Origin: Butyrivibrio proteoclasticus P6B7
GTDB taxonomy: Bacteria > Bacillota > Clostridia > Lachnospirales > Lachnospiraceae
Assembly (NCBI RefSeq): GCF_000622085.1
Contig: NZ_JHWL01000003.1
Coordinates: forward strand, 62,001 to 126,000
DNA length: 64,000 bases
Reading direction: 5' to 3'
The position numbers and the translations under genes are program-made. The notes below the pieces were generated by a model. The model did not search any database. It was not told the origin of the DNA and saw only the letters and a list, made by a program, of their open reading frames with translations. Positions 35,118 through 46,269 of this stretch are shown here, piece by piece. Each line of letters opens with the position of its first letter. Positions within the stretch are counted from its first letter, which is position 1.

Positions 35118-36215
35118 TTGGATCAACAAAAGACAGGTGAATTTCTAAAAAGCTTAAGACATGAAAAACAGTTGACCCAGGAACAGCTGGCCACAGAATT
35201 TAATGTAAGTACCAGATCTGTTTCAAGATGGGAGACCGGAAGAAACCTTCCTGATATTTCATTACTTGTAGAAATCGCGGATTTCTATGACGTGGATGTC
35301 AGGGAAATAATTGAAGGTGAGAGGAAAAGCGAGATGAATAATGAAGTGAGAGAGACAGCCACCAAGATGGCTGATTATGCCAATGCAGAAAAGAGCAGAT
35401 TATTAACGAACATTCAGCAGACCAGTATGGTCGGAGTTATAGTTGCAGTTATTTCTATATTCTTTCAGCTGCTGTGTTTTAAAAATGACATGGACTACTT
35501 TTTTATTCTTATAACATCAGTAATTGTCCTTGGAGTTTTGATCATCATTACCTTGTATGTAAATGGTATTTTGGAGAAGCTGGTTAAGATAAAAGCCCTT
35601 GTAACAGGCGTTAAAGTGCTTACCATAGCTCTTATAGCTGTGGGAGCGTTCAATGCCATAGTTGTGATCGGGGCTGTCGGACTTCTTTTCTTTGATTCTT
35701 TTACTTCTAAGGTAGAAGTTTATGAGGATGTGGAAAACTACCGCAGTTACATGTCCTTTGATTCAGATAATGCTGATAGTATATGGCATAAATGCGGAAT
35801 GGATGAGACTATCTGGCCTCAGGAAATCACAGACTCCATGAACGTGGCAGACTTTAAGATGATCTATTATAACCCCTGGGACCCTAATTATTTGGGATAT
35901 CTTGTAGTAGATTATGATTCAGAAGCCTATGAGGCAGAGGTTAATAGGTTAAAAGAGTATGAATCCACAGAATATATTGGATATTATAGCGTAACAGGAG
36001 AAACAGACTACGAACTCCTTGCAATCTACGCAGACTCCTACAACGGCTTCGTATATGCCTTAACCGACGGAAATAGCCGTATTATCTACGCAGAGGAGAT
36101 CTTCTGTAACTACTTTATGGACATAGATTACAAGAAATATATGCCGGAGGAATATCTTTTAGATGGATTCAATGCAAAAGATAATAATCCATACAAGAAA
36201 GAAATGACCAAGTAA
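35118..36215 (+). CDS. XRE-type HTH protein with membrane domain
   Basis: 365 residues starting at a TTG codon, chosen because AAGGAGG lies six bases before it. An HTH_3 domain occupies about 5-60 (LTQEQLATEFNVSTRSVSRWETG), a spacer is followed by three TM segments (about 102-122, 127-150, 168-197), and a 165-residue Tyr/Asp-rich C-terminal domain is probably extracytoplasmic. This fits a membrane-bound regulator that senses outside signals. Partner and targets are unknown. Confidence 0.85.
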   Translation: MDQQKTGEFLKSLRHEKQLTQEQLATEFNVSTRSVSRWETGRNLPDISLLVEIADFYDVDVREIIEGERKSEMNNEVRETATKMADYANAEKSRLLTNIQQTSMVGVIVAVISIFFQLLCFKNDMDYFFILITSVIVLGVLIIITLYVNGILEKLVKIKALVTGVKVLTIALIAVGAFNAIVVIGAVGLLFFDSFTSKVEVYEDVENYRSYMSFDSDNADSIWHKCGMDETIWPQEITDSMNVADFKMIYYNPWDPNYLGYLVVDYDSEAYEAEVNRLKEYESTEYIGYYSVTGETDYELLAIYADSYNGFVYALTDGNSRIIYAEEIFCNYFMDIDYKKYMPEEYLLDGFNAKDNNPYKKEMTK

Positions 36216-36243
36216 TAATAGAAAACTAAATGATTATATGCAC

Positions 36244-36277
36244 AAAAAAAGGACAAATGTTGAATTTGTCCTTTTTA
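36244..36277. terminator. Bidirectional intrinsic terminator
   Basis: AAAAAGGACAAAT and ATTTGTCCTTTTT form a near-perfect stem flanked by A and T tracts, between the convergent XRE gene and murG. Confidence 0.9.
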
Positions 36278-36280
36278 TAT

Positions 36281-37354
36281 TCACTGTATCTCTTCGCTAA
36301 GCAGCTTAACAATAGTATTAGTTGCGCTGTGAAGATTACTCTTACTCATGTTCTCAATGTACTTCTCACGGTTCTCATAAAGATCCTGAATTGTCTCAAC
36401 AAGAATATCCTCATCAAGATCGTCATTATCAATTACCAGTGAAAATCCCTGCTGCTCAAAAGATCTTGCATTAAGCATCTGGTCTCCACGGCTTGACTTA
36501 GTTGAAAGAGGAATCAGAATATTTGGCTTCTTAAGAGCAAGAAGTTCGCAAATGGAGTTAGCCCCGGCTCTTGAAACCACGATATCAGCCATTGCAAAGA
36601 TATCTTTAAGCTCGTTCTTAACATACTCAAACTGTTTGTAGCCTGGTACGGTGAGCTTTAAGTTATCCATTTTCTCTTTTCCACAGATATGAACAACATT
36701 AAAATCTGGAAGGAGTCTTGGAAGAGCATATCTAACTGTCTCGTTAACTGACTGTGCGCCAAGGCTTCCACCGATTACCATAAGAACCGGCTTATCATCT
36801 GTGAATCCGCAGAGCTTTCTTCCTGCATCTCTTGAGCCCATTCCAAGCTCTTCTCTGATAGGTGTTCCTGTAAGGATCGCCTTGTCAGCTGGAAGATGTG
36901 TCATAGTCTCTGGGAAATTACAACAGATCTTCTTAGCTCCAGACATGCTGAGCTTATTGGCAAGTCCAGGAGTCATGTCTGATTCATGCACAATATATGG
37001 AATCTTAAGAAAACCAGCTGCGCGAACAACTGGTACACTTACAAATCCGCCCTTGGAAAAAACAATATCTGGTTTAATCTTCTTAAGAAGCTTAACAGCC
37101 TCTCCAAATCCCTTAAGAACTCTGAAAGGATCTGAGAAGTTCTTAGGATCAAAATATCTTCTGAGCTTACCTGTGGCAATTCCAAAATAAGGAATGTTAT
37201 AGTCCTCAATAAGCCTTTTCTCGATTCCGTTATAGGAACCAATATAATAGATTTCAAACCCTTCCTTCTGAAGCGCTGGAATCAATGCTATATTTGGAGT
37301 TACGTGGCCTGCACTTCCGCCACCTGTAAGTACTATTTTCTTTGATTCACTCAA
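36281..37354 (-). CDS. murG: UDP-N-acetylglucosamine transferase MurG
   Basis: 357 residues from a TTG start at 37354 preceded by AGAAGG. MurG adds GlcNAc to lipid I, giving lipid II at the inner face of the membrane. The N-terminal GGGSAGHVTPN (11-21), the central GGSLGAQSVN and C-terminal SRAGANSICELLALKKPNILIP match the family. Here it lies outside any mur/fts cluster, next to a TSCPD-domain gene. Confidence 0.95.
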   Translation of the reverse strand: MSESKKIVLTGGGSAGHVTPNIALIPALQKEGFEIYYIGSYNGIEKRLIEDYNIPYFGIATGKLRRYFDPKNFSDPFRVLKGFGEAVKLLKKIKPDIVFSKGGFVSVPVVRAAGFLKIPYIVHESDMTPGLANKLSMSGAKKICCNFPETMTHLPADKAILTGTPIREELGMGSRDAGRKLCGFTDDKPVLMVIGGSLGAQSVNETVRYALPRLLPDFNVVHICGKEKMDNLKLTVPGYKQFEYVKNELKDIFAMADIVVSRAGANSICELLALKKPNILIPLSTKSSRGDQMLNARSFEQQGFSLVIDNDDLDEDILVETIQDLYENREKYIENMSKSNLHSATNTIVKLLSEEIQ

Positions 37355-37387
37355 CTTTATTACCTTCTTTACTTCTCTTTAGCTCTT

Positions 37388-37633
37388 TTAAGCCTCTTGC
37401 ATAGCCTGCTCGATAGCATATGAAAGCTGGTCAGGGCAAGATGTATTCTTAGCACCGCACTTTATTCCGCGAAGCTTAGCAATAGCATCCTCGCACTTCA
37501 TTCCCTCAACGAGTCTTGAAACTCCCTGAAGGTTACCATTACATCCGTTAGTAAAGCTAACTGCCTTTATAATTCCGTTCTCAACTTCAATATCAATCTG
37601 TGTTGAGCATGTGCCCTTTGTCTTATATACCAT
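37388..37633 (-). CDS. TSCPD-domain small protein
   Basis: 81 residues with four cysteines: CSTQIDIEV near the N terminus, NGCNGNL in the middle and KCGAKNTSCPD near the C terminus. This is the small stand-alone TSCPD family (TIGR03905 type), related to a domain found at the end of B12-dependent ribonucleotide reductases. Function unknown; the cysteines may bind metal. It starts 35 bases before murG and may be cotranscribed. Confidence 0.85.
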   Translation of the reverse strand: MVYKTKGTCSTQIDIEVENGIIKAVSFTNGCNGNLQGVSRLVEGMKCEDAIAKLRGIKCGAKNTSCPDQLSYAIEQAMQEA

Positions 37634-37682
37634 AATATCACCTACCTAATTATTTTTCCTTGGCTATTATATCACAATGCCT

Positions 37683-38771
37683 TTATTCGTCATACACTAT
37701 CTCATAGCTAAGACGGTCCGCCTCTTCATAGGGAACAATCAGTTCGTTGACAACTCTGTCAGAAAAGTCCTTGACCCCATATAGCATCTGCTCATAGTTA
37801 TCCAGAGTCATTTCATTTTCTCCTGCAACTATTTTATCCAGCATTAGCTTATTGATCTCAGGTGAGAAATGAATTGAATCCATATAATAATTCAGATTAG
37901 TTGTTACCTCTTCTAAATCCTGGAAGCAGAATATCCTGACATTGTCATAGGTTAAAAGAGCTTTCGTCATCTGAATCTCATTGTAGATATATGCGTCTCT
38001 TTCGCCTGTCCTATATATTCCATCCCACCAAAGCATAGAATAGGCAGGGTAGAAGAAGATGAACTGTGTCTCTGGATGATCCTCAACTCTCTTGGTTAAA
38101 AGAGCTATGTTGGCATTAAGCTCATCCTGATAGTAGGTCTCTTCATACATTTCATGGACCTTGATTGGCCTAAAATATAATCCAAGGGCATCGTTCTCGC
38201 TAAAGTTCTTCCACTGGGCCCAGTTATAGGACTTTCCTTCCTGATAATCTCCCATATAGGAGTTAGCTACCTGATACGGAATCTTCTCAAAAAGAACGTC
38301 CTTATTAAACAGATACTGTACATCATTGAATGGGTTCTTATCATACAGATACATTGGGCATCCTGTGGATTCATAGGTTGTCTCAGCCGATGATGACAGG
38401 GATGACGGATCTATATTGTAAAAGACATACCTAATTTCCTGGTTGTCAAAGGCCTCATCCAGAAGATAACAAAGATCTGCTGTGGCTCCATAGGATCTGA
38501 TGGCTTTGATTGACTTAACACCGTAAGCTTCGTCGTACCAGGTGTTGTCATTGTTCTCCATTACTGAAGATCCTACAAGTAGTGCGTCATAATCAAAGTG
38601 CCTTAATGTTCCAATGCACTGGTATTCCTTGTCATTGAGAACTGCCTTAAGGCCAAACCATGGCTTATGGTAGTGATAGAATGGGTCAAAGGCATAGACC
38701 ACAGCTCCCACAGCCACCACCAAGACAAGAATCCATATTATCAGCTTTTTTAAAAATTTCGATGCTGTCAT
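37683..38771 (-). CDS. SGNH/DltD-like membrane-anchored protein, acyl-transfer partner
   Basis: 362 residues with an N-terminal TM anchor (about 8-28). VGSSVMENN (66-74) has the position and shape of the SGNH block I serine (Gly-Ser-Ser), and YYMDSIHFSPE near the C terminus gives the D-x-x-H block. It follows the MBOAT gene by 27 bases, as DltD/AlgX-type proteins follow DltB/AlgI-type MBOATs, so it probably helps O-acylate a cell-surface polymer. The target polymer cannot be identified here. Confidence 0.8.
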   Translation of the reverse strand: MTASKFLKKLIIWILVLVVAVGAVVYAFDPFYHYHKPWFGLKAVLNDKEYQCIGTLRHFDYDALLVGSSVMENNDNTWYDEAYGVKSIKAIRSYGATADLCYLLDEAFDNQEIRYVFYNIDPSSLSSSAETTYESTGCPMYLYDKNPFNDVQYLFNKDVLFEKIPYQVANSYMGDYQEGKSYNWAQWKNFSENDALGLYFRPIKVHEMYEETYYQDELNANIALLTKRVEDHPETQFIFFYPAYSMLWWDGIYRTGERDAYIYNEIQMTKALLTYDNVRIFCFQDLEEVTTNLNYYMDSIHFSPEINKLMLDKIVAGENEMTLDNYEQMLYGVKDFSDRVVNELIVPYEEADRLSYEIVYDE

Positions 38772-38798
38772 AATTTCAATCTTTCTAAATCTCTTTTT

Positions 38799-40313
38799 CT
38801 AGAACTGGAAATAGATGAATGTACTTACATTTGAAAGTGAGATAAATGAAAGTACAAATAAAATAGCCAGTCCAATAAGTCTCTTTTTGCTATAAACCGC
38901 TTCGTTAACAATCTCTTTAGTATTCTTCCTGGTCATAATAAAGGCACAGATAAGAAGAAAGATTATAAAGGTCGCCACTAATACGCCTGTTACCGCTCCG
39001 TTCATGCCAAGCTGTGAAAAGAGCTGTCTAAACACGTAGTTCTCAGCAATCTTAAGATTCTCTGATGTCTTAAACAAAAATCCCGGATATGTAAAGAAGA
39101 ATAGTCTTCTAAACATGCCAAAGGCATAGGCCATATCCTGTGATCTAAAAAATACCAGTGACACTACAAACAGGAAGAATGTAACGGCGTTTCCAACGCT
39201 TCTGGGAACCATAAATAGGGGCTTATCTCTAAATAAAAATCTGCTTTTTCTTTCCTCGCTCTTAATTCCTACAATTCCAATATCATTAAAGACCACAAGA
39301 AGTCCCTGCATAAGTCCCCAGCAAATGTAGGTCCAACCTGCTCCATGCCACAATCCGCTTAGGATGAAGACAATAAGAACGTTGATGATCGTTCTGGCTT
39401 TCCCTTTTCTGCTGCCACCAAGTGGAATATACACGTACTTAATGAAGAACCTGGAGAGAGTCATGTGCCATCTTTGCCATAACTCTTTTGCGGTAGCTGC
39501 CTTGTATGGTGAATTGAAGTTGTCTGGAAGTTCAAATCCCAGCATCAGGCTGACGCCATTTGCCATGTCGCAATATCCGGAGAAGTCTAAATAGATCTGG
39601 AAGGCATAGGCCAACATCACCATTATTACGGTTATAGTATCCAGGTAAAATGTGTATTTAAAGCCATAATTAACTACTGATGACAAGGTGTCTGCAAGAA
39701 GAACTTTCTTGGAAAGACCTATGATAAAAGAGCTAACACCCTTAACGAAGACTTCGCTGTTAAACTGTCTTCTAGTTTTGTCCCTAAACTGATCTATCAT
39801 TTCCTTGTGGAAAGCGATAGGACCCTGAATCAGCTTAGGGAAGAACACTGTATACATGGCATATTCGAGGAAATTATAGTGCTCAGCCTCTCCATTTGCC
39901 CTGTCTACGATAAATGATATCTGTCCAAAAGTAAAAAAGCTGATTCCTATGGGCATAAGGATTTCTTTTATCTGAATTCCAGATTTTGCAATTGCATTGA
40001 TGTTATCTACGAAAAACCCAAGATACTTGAAATAGAAGAGTAGTCCTAAGTTAAATAAAACGCCAAACACTTTGATGAACTTTGTCGTATTATCTTTTGC
40101 CCTGGTAATGAGAAAGCTTAGAAAGTAGTTAACTGCTATGCTGACTAAAAGGATTATTACAAAGGATACTCCAAAAGAGTAATAGAAATACAGTGACATC
40201 AGCACTAGAAAGGCGTCTGCCACTGTATTTAAATTTGATCTGTTAAGTATGAACCAGCCCGCTAAAAGAGCTGGCAAAAACAGTAATATAAAGGTAAACG
40301 AATTAAATCCCAT
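38799..40313 (-). CDS. MBOAT family O-acyltransferase (AlgI/DltB-like)
   Basis: This 504-residue polytopic protein has about 11-12 TM segments. The MBOAT His motif is in FILSGLWHGAGWTYICWG, and earlier the family segments FFPKLIQGPIAF, DFSGYCDMA and LWQRWHMTLSRF are typical of the AlgI type. It transfers acyl groups across the membrane to surface polymers. The SGNH-like partner follows directly. Confident for family, unknown for substrate. Confidence 0.92.
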   Translation of the reverse strand: MGFNSFTFILLFLPALLAGWFILNRSNLNTVADAFLVLMSLYFYYSFGVSFVIILLVSIAVNYFLSFLITRAKDNTTKFIKVFGVLFNLGLLFYFKYLGFFVDNINAIAKSGIQIKEILMPIGISFFTFGQISFIVDRANGEAEHYNFLEYAMYTVFFPKLIQGPIAFHKEMIDQFRDKTRRQFNSEVFVKGVSSFIIGLSKKVLLADTLSSVVNYGFKYTFYLDTITVIMVMLAYAFQIYLDFSGYCDMANGVSLMLGFELPDNFNSPYKAATAKELWQRWHMTLSRFFIKYVYIPLGGSRKGKARTIINVLIVFILSGLWHGAGWTYICWGLMQGLLVVFNDIGIVGIKSEERKSRFLFRDKPLFMVPRSVGNAVTFFLFVVSLVFFRSQDMAYAFGMFRRLFFFTYPGFLFKTSENLKIAENYVFRQLFSQLGMNGAVTGVLVATFIIFLLICAFIMTRKNTKEIVNEAVYSKKRLIGLAILFVLSFISLSNVSTFIYFQF

Positions 40314-40356
40314 TAAGGTTCTCCATAAATCTATTTATGAAGAGTATACCACAATA

Positions 40357-41895
<1,539 letters not shown>

Positions 41896-42010
41896 TTATA
41901 GTTACATAAATAATATATACTAATCTCTCCAAAAAGGAAACGAAAAATTTCAAATATTAAATAAAAAATGTTAGTATATATGTATTAAAAATATACATGG
42001 AGCAATAAAT

Positions 42011-42931
42011 ATGAGTAAAGGTAATAAATTAGTACGTCTTGGAATCTTTTCTGCCATAGTCGGCGGAGTATATGCATTTAGCAATTATATCTATAAGATT
42101 ACTTCAGTCCCACACCAATATGGCGATGAGCGCGACTTTTCTCCAGTTATCACAGATGGAAGAAAATATATCAGAAATCATCCTGACAGACAGGATATGT
42201 ACATCGATTCTCTCGATGAGCTTAAACTTCACGCAAGCTATATTCCAGCAGCTGACAGCCACAACTATGCAATCGTAATTCACGGCATCTGGGATGATCA
42301 CGAGTCAGTTGGTTATTACGCTAAGCACTACATTGAGAAAGGCTACAATGTTCTTTTACCAGATCTTAGAGGCTTTGGTACCAGCGAAGGCCAGTACATT
42401 GGCTACGGCTTCGATGACAGGCTGGACATAATGTCATGGATCTACTGGATCATCAAGCGCGACCCAGAAGCTAAGATTCTTCTTCATGGAATGTCTATGG
42501 GAGCAGCTACAACTCTTTTAACAACTGGTGAGCACCTTCCAGAAAATGTAAAAGGAGCTATCTCAGACAGCTCCTACTCAACACTTAGGGAACAGTTCAC
42601 TGCAACTTACAAGAGCTTCAAGGGATCTTTCGTTCCTACTCCTATAGCTCTTTTCATCTCAAGAATCATTATCTATCTTAAGTCAGGCTTTGATATCAAT
42701 CAGGTTAACTGTCTTGAAGCTGTTTCAAGATCTGTTACTCCAACACTTTTTATGCACGGTGACAACGATACATTTATCGACCCTCACATGTGCTCAAGAC
42801 TCTATGAAGCAGCCGCTTGTCCTAAGCAGTACTGCATCATTCTTGGCGCCGGACATATTGAAGGCGCTGTTTTAGATCCTACTAATTACTGGAACAAAGT
42901 TGACGCTTTCCTTAATAAGATTGAGTTCTAA
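42011..42931 (+). CDS. Alpha/beta hydrolase with N-terminal membrane segment
   Basis: This 306-residue protein has a TM segment at about 8-25, then an alpha/beta hydrolase fold: VIHGIWDDHES, DLRGFGTSEG, nucleophile Ser in HGMSMGAAT, acid in HGDNDTFIDP and His in GAGHIEGA. It resembles YqkD/FrsA-like peptidase S9-type hydrolases found in Firmicutes. Substrate unknown. The gene ends one base before the convergent AEC gene. Confidence 0.85.
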   Translation: MSKGNKLVRLGIFSAIVGGVYAFSNYIYKITSVPHQYGDERDFSPVITDGRKYIRNHPDRQDMYIDSLDELKLHASYIPAADSHNYAIVIHGIWDDHESVGYYAKHYIEKGYNVLLPDLRGFGTSEGQYIGYGFDDRLDIMSWIYWIIKRDPEAKILLHGMSMGAATTLLTTGEHLPENVKGAISDSSYSTLREQFTATYKSFKGSFVPTPIALFISRIIIYLKSGFDINQVNCLEAVSRSVTPTLFMHGDNDTFIDPHMCSRLYEAAACPKQYCIILGAGHIEGAVLDPTNYWNKVDAFLNKIEF

Positions 42932-42932
42932 C

Positions 42933-43898
42933 CTAGATAAGTCCCAGGGTTTTAAAAAGATATAGCCAAAAAGTCAGAGAGAATGAGCACAGGAAGGTTG
43001 TCATCATGACAATACTGCTTGATAATGTTCCCTCGTGTCCCATACTTTTGGCCATAATGAAGCTGCTTACAGTTGTTGCTGAGCCGAGCATTACAAGGAT
43101 TGCTACAATCTGCTCACCTGCAAATCCAAGGTAAACAGCCACCGGAATAAACAAAGCAACTAGACCAAAAAGTTTTATGAAGCTCGCCACGACGGCGGGC
43201 TTTATATCTTTTATGGCCTCTTTAAACTTAAAGGTGGCTCCCATGGACATAAGTCCCAGAGGAGTTGCCAAACAACCAACGTTATCCACAACTGTTCCCA
43301 TTATCTTGGGCATTGGTATTCTTATAAGTGACCACACGAGGCCTAATAATATTCCCAAAATGATAGGATTGGTGACAATTCCTATTACAGTCTTTTTTAC
43401 CAGTTTTTCTTTTGGTTCATCTTTTTCTGTCTCTATTCTTGGTACTGTTAATGTAAGAATGATTACTGCAAAGATGTTATACAAAGGAACGCTTCCAAGT
43501 ATCATAAGCGGCGCCATTCCTGTACTTCCGTCTCCATAGATATTGTGAATAAATGCCATTCCAAGGAGAGCAGCACTACTTCTGTAAGCTCCCTGTACAA
43601 ACTCGCCTCTTCTTGAAGTAGTCTTGACTAAAAGACGTCCCAGAAGTGATATCAGAGCAATACTGACCACTGTAGTTATGAAGCAGTACAGTATGAACTT
43701 AAGATTGAAATTCTGTCTGAAGTCCTGAGTCGCCAGATCCTCAAAGACCACCACTGGAAGGGCTACCTTGAACACAAACTTATTCATCCAGTTTGCAGCC
43801 CTTTCATCCATAAGGTTAATTCTGTTGAAAATATATCCAAGTGCCATCAGTAAAAACAGTGGGAGAGTGGCATTTAAACTAAATATCAGGTTTTCCAT
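42933..43898 (-). CDS. AEC (auxin efflux carrier) family transporter
   Basis: This 321-residue protein has about ten TM segments in two inverted blocks, with the family pattern LMALGYIFNRINLMDERAANWMNKFVFKVALPV at the start and a central hydrophilic break (TEKDEPKEKLVKK). Bacterial AEC members export or import malonate, malate and other organic acids; specificity is not readable. It lies 36 bases downstream of exoA on the same strand. Confidence 0.88.
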   Translation of the reverse strand: MENLIFSLNATLPLFLLMALGYIFNRINLMDERAANWMNKFVFKVALPVVVFEDLATQDFRQNFNLKFILYCFITTVVSIALISLLGRLLVKTTSRRGEFVQGAYRSSAALLGMAFIHNIYGDGSTGMAPLMILGSVPLYNIFAVIILTLTVPRIETEKDEPKEKLVKKTVIGIVTNPIILGILLGLVWSLIRIPMPKIMGTVVDNVGCLATPLGLMSMGATFKFKEAIKDIKPAVVASFIKLFGLVALFIPVAVYLGFAGEQIVAILVMLGSATTVSSFIMAKSMGHEGTLSSSIVMMTTFLCSFSLTFWLYLFKTLGLI

Positions 43899-43934
43899 TT
43901 TGCTTTGCCTTCTTTGATTAAAATCTTGATTTTA

Positions 43935-44696
43935 TTATTTAAGAATCAGTCCTACAGGGCAGTGATCTGATCCCAAAGCATCTGCATAGATCTTGGCATC
44001 CTCAACATTTGGCATAAAGCTCTCTGATACTACGAAGTAGTCAATACGCCAGCCTGCGTTCTTAGCTCTTGAATTAAATCTATATGACCACCAGGAATAT
44101 GCTCCCTCAAGGTCAGGATAGAAGTGTCTAAAGGTATCAACAAGACCGCTTCCAACCACGTTGTCAAACTTAGCTCTTTCTTCATCGGTAAATCCAGCGT
44201 GTCCTCTGTTTGGCTTAGGATTCTTAAGGTCGATCTCTTTATGGGCTACGTTAAGATCTCCACAATATATTACTGGCTTTTTCTCTTCAAGCTTCTTGAT
44301 GTATGAAAGAAAATCATCTTCCCACACCTGTCTATATTCAAGTCTTGATAAGTCTTCCTTAGCGTTTGGAACATAGACTGTTACAAGGAAGTAGTCTGCA
44401 TATTCTGCAGTGATAACTCTTCCCTCATGGTCATGTTCCTCAATTCCAAGGCCATAGGTTACAGAAATAGGTTTTTCTTTTGTGAAAATAGCAGTTCCTG
44501 AATAGCCCTTCTTCTCAGCATAGTTCCAGTACATTTCATATCCTGGAAGATCCAGATCAATCTGTCCTTCCTGAAGCTTGGTCTCCTGAAGACAGATTAC
44601 ATCAGGATTTTCCTTTTTCATAAACTCTTCAAAGCATCCCTTTGATACGCATGCTCTAAGTCCGTTAACATTCCATGAAACCAGCTTTTTACTCAT
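43935..44696 (-). CDS. exoA: Exodeoxyribonuclease III
   Basis: This 253-residue enzyme is an AP endonuclease and 3' exonuclease of the ExoIII/APE1 class acting in base-excision repair. It begins with [14 protein letters not shown], then CLQETKL (metal Glu), YCGDLNVAH (catalytic Asp/Asn) and ends with [11 protein letters not shown] (catalytic Asp-His). Length fits. It is followed by the AEC gene in the same direction. Confidence 0.96.
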   Translation of the reverse strand: MSKKLVSWNVNGLRACVSKGCFEEFMKKENPDVICLQETKLQEGQIDLDLPGYEMYWNYAEKKGYSGTAIFTKEKPISVTYGLGIEEHDHEGRVITAEYADYFLVTVYVPNAKEDLSRLEYRQVWEDDFLSYIKKLEEKKPVIYCGDLNVAHKEIDLKNPKPNRGHAGFTDEERAKFDNVVGSGLVDTFRHFYPDLEGAYSWWSYRFNSRAKNAGWRIDYFVVSESFMPNVEDAKIYADALGSDHCPVGLILK

Positions 44697-44720
44697 CTTT
44701 GCATCCTCTTTTTCTTTAGT

Positions 44721-44763
44721 ATTTTATAAAACGCAGGATAACCAAGTATTAGATTATCCTGCG
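44721..44763 (-). terminator. Intrinsic terminator after the degenerate-GGDEF gene
   Basis: CGCAGGATAA and TTATCCTGCG form a perfect 10-bp stem, followed on the minus strand by TTTTATAAAATAC. Confidence 0.8.
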
Positions 44764-44768
44764 CATCC

Positions 44769-46229
44769 TTAATTCAGATTACTTTTTATCTTTTGCAGAC
44801 TTTCGTCTGTTTCTCTGAGCATATCTCTGAGAGAAAGATTCTCATCATACCCAAATTCACATATTGAAAATCTAAGATGATTCATATATCTTGCAGATTC
44901 CGCCAAAAGTCTAGCGTTCTGAGTAGTCATTTCCTGTCTTAAGGTTTCGGCTTTATCTATTTCATCGGTGATATCAATTACAGCAAATTCATCTCCTCTG
45001 ATTCTGCCATAAATACTATCTCCAAATACGCTTTCCAAAATCTCAGAAACTCTTTTGACAGCTCTGTCACCTTCCTCATGGCCAAACATCTCATTGATAC
45101 CCTTTAAGGATTCCATGTGAATGTAGGCAACGATGGCACTTGTACCAGGAATGAAATTATCCTTAAGAAGGTCATAGGCCTTGGCAAAGAAGCCTCGCCT
45201 ATTAAGTCCGCCTGTAAGATAATCCTGATCACCAATATGATCAAGAACAGAGTCATCTCTTGCCAGCTCTTCCTGAACCTCAATAAGTTCTTCTCTAGTA
45301 TTCTTAAGTTCTCTTTCAAGATAAGAAATTCTTGAAGCTCCGGTAATAATACTGAGCAGATTCTCAAAATAATTATCTGTCATCATGTTAGAAGAGAACT
45401 CTGACACCATTATTCCCAGCTGATATTCTCCAACAAAAATGACACCGGCTATAAGTATATTTACTTTATTACTTGCAAACTTGGAAAAGATATCTTCGGT
45501 GCTGATAAGAGATTTTTCTTTTTCAAGAACTTCCTCTTCGCCGCCAATGATGGCACCCTTTAATCTGATCTGATCAGGCCTTTTCCAATTGTATTTAATA
45601 GTATTCTTAACCTTTTTATCATAGAGAAGTATGCCAAAGTTATTGATTCCATTTTCTTTAGCCTTGGCTGCGATTATCTGATAAGCCTTTTCATCAGCAT
45701 ATTTCCTTTTCAGGAATTTATAACCAAGATCTGAAAGGCTCTCAAGTGCTTCTACAGAAGACTTCTCCACAAAAGAAAAGTTCTTGATGGGCTCAGGATC
45801 TGGAAGCTTATTGTTATGTGCATAGTAAATTGCATCGCAAACTGCTTCGTATCCCTGCTGCTGAAGCTGGTCATGGTCGGACTCAACCTGATTAACAAAA
45901 GGATATCCTTCCTGTTCTGTCAAAGTTAAAACCGGAATTCCTTCAAACTTGTTTAAAAGAGCTTCCTTTTTCAGGATAGGCATCTTTTTGCCGATTCTGT
46001 CTATATCAATAATCAGTGCATCAAAATTTGATGTCTTTGCATAATCAAAAAGAGCTGTATATTGATACTCATAAGGATCCTCCGTATCACCAGCCTTATC
46101 TGAAAGCAGATACCTGCCTGGCAGAAGGACAAGGGTAATTCCCTTGTCTTTTGCTGCCATGCTGGCACCTACACAGATTTTTTTAACTTCTTTGTCTTCT
46201 AATTCTGAAATCAATAGTCCGATGTTCAT
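44769..46229 (-). CDS. Periplasmic-binding-like sensor fused to a degenerate GGDEF domain
   Basis: 486 residues, no TM segment. The first about 300 look like a LacI/PBP1-type ligand-binding fold (MNIGLLISELEDKEVKKICVGASMAAKDKG, DALIIDIDRIGKK). A coiled coil (about 310-335) connects to a GGDEF-like domain with DYLTGGLNRRGFF. The metal-binding DxDxFK is replaced by HMESLK and the signature is RGDEF, so cyclase activity is doubtful; GH and GD further on are kept. It may act as a cytoplasmic ligand sensor or c-di-GMP receptor. Just downstream of gyrA. Confidence 0.82.
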   Translation of the reverse strand: MNIGLLISELEDKEVKKICVGASMAAKDKGITLVLLPGRYLLSDKAGDTEDPYEYQYTALFDYAKTSNFDALIIDIDRIGKKMPILKKEALLNKFEGIPVLTLTEQEGYPFVNQVESDHDQLQQQGYEAVCDAIYYAHNNKLPDPEPIKNFSFVEKSSVEALESLSDLGYKFLKRKYADEKAYQIIAAKAKENGINNFGILLYDKKVKNTIKYNWKRPDQIRLKGAIIGGEEEVLEKEKSLISTEDIFSKFASNKVNILIAGVIFVGEYQLGIMVSEFSSNMMTDNYFENLLSIITGASRISYLERELKNTREELIEVQEELARDDSVLDHIGDQDYLTGGLNRRGFFAKAYDLLKDNFIPGTSAIVAYIHMESLKGINEMFGHEEGDRAVKRVSEILESVFGDSIYGRIRGDEFAVIDITDEIDKAETLRQEMTTQNARLLAESARYMNHLRFSICEFGYDENLSLRDMLRETDESLQKIKSNLN

Positions 46230-46269
46230 GTATCCCCTCGCTTACATTTCCATCAACAGGTTCTGTCAC

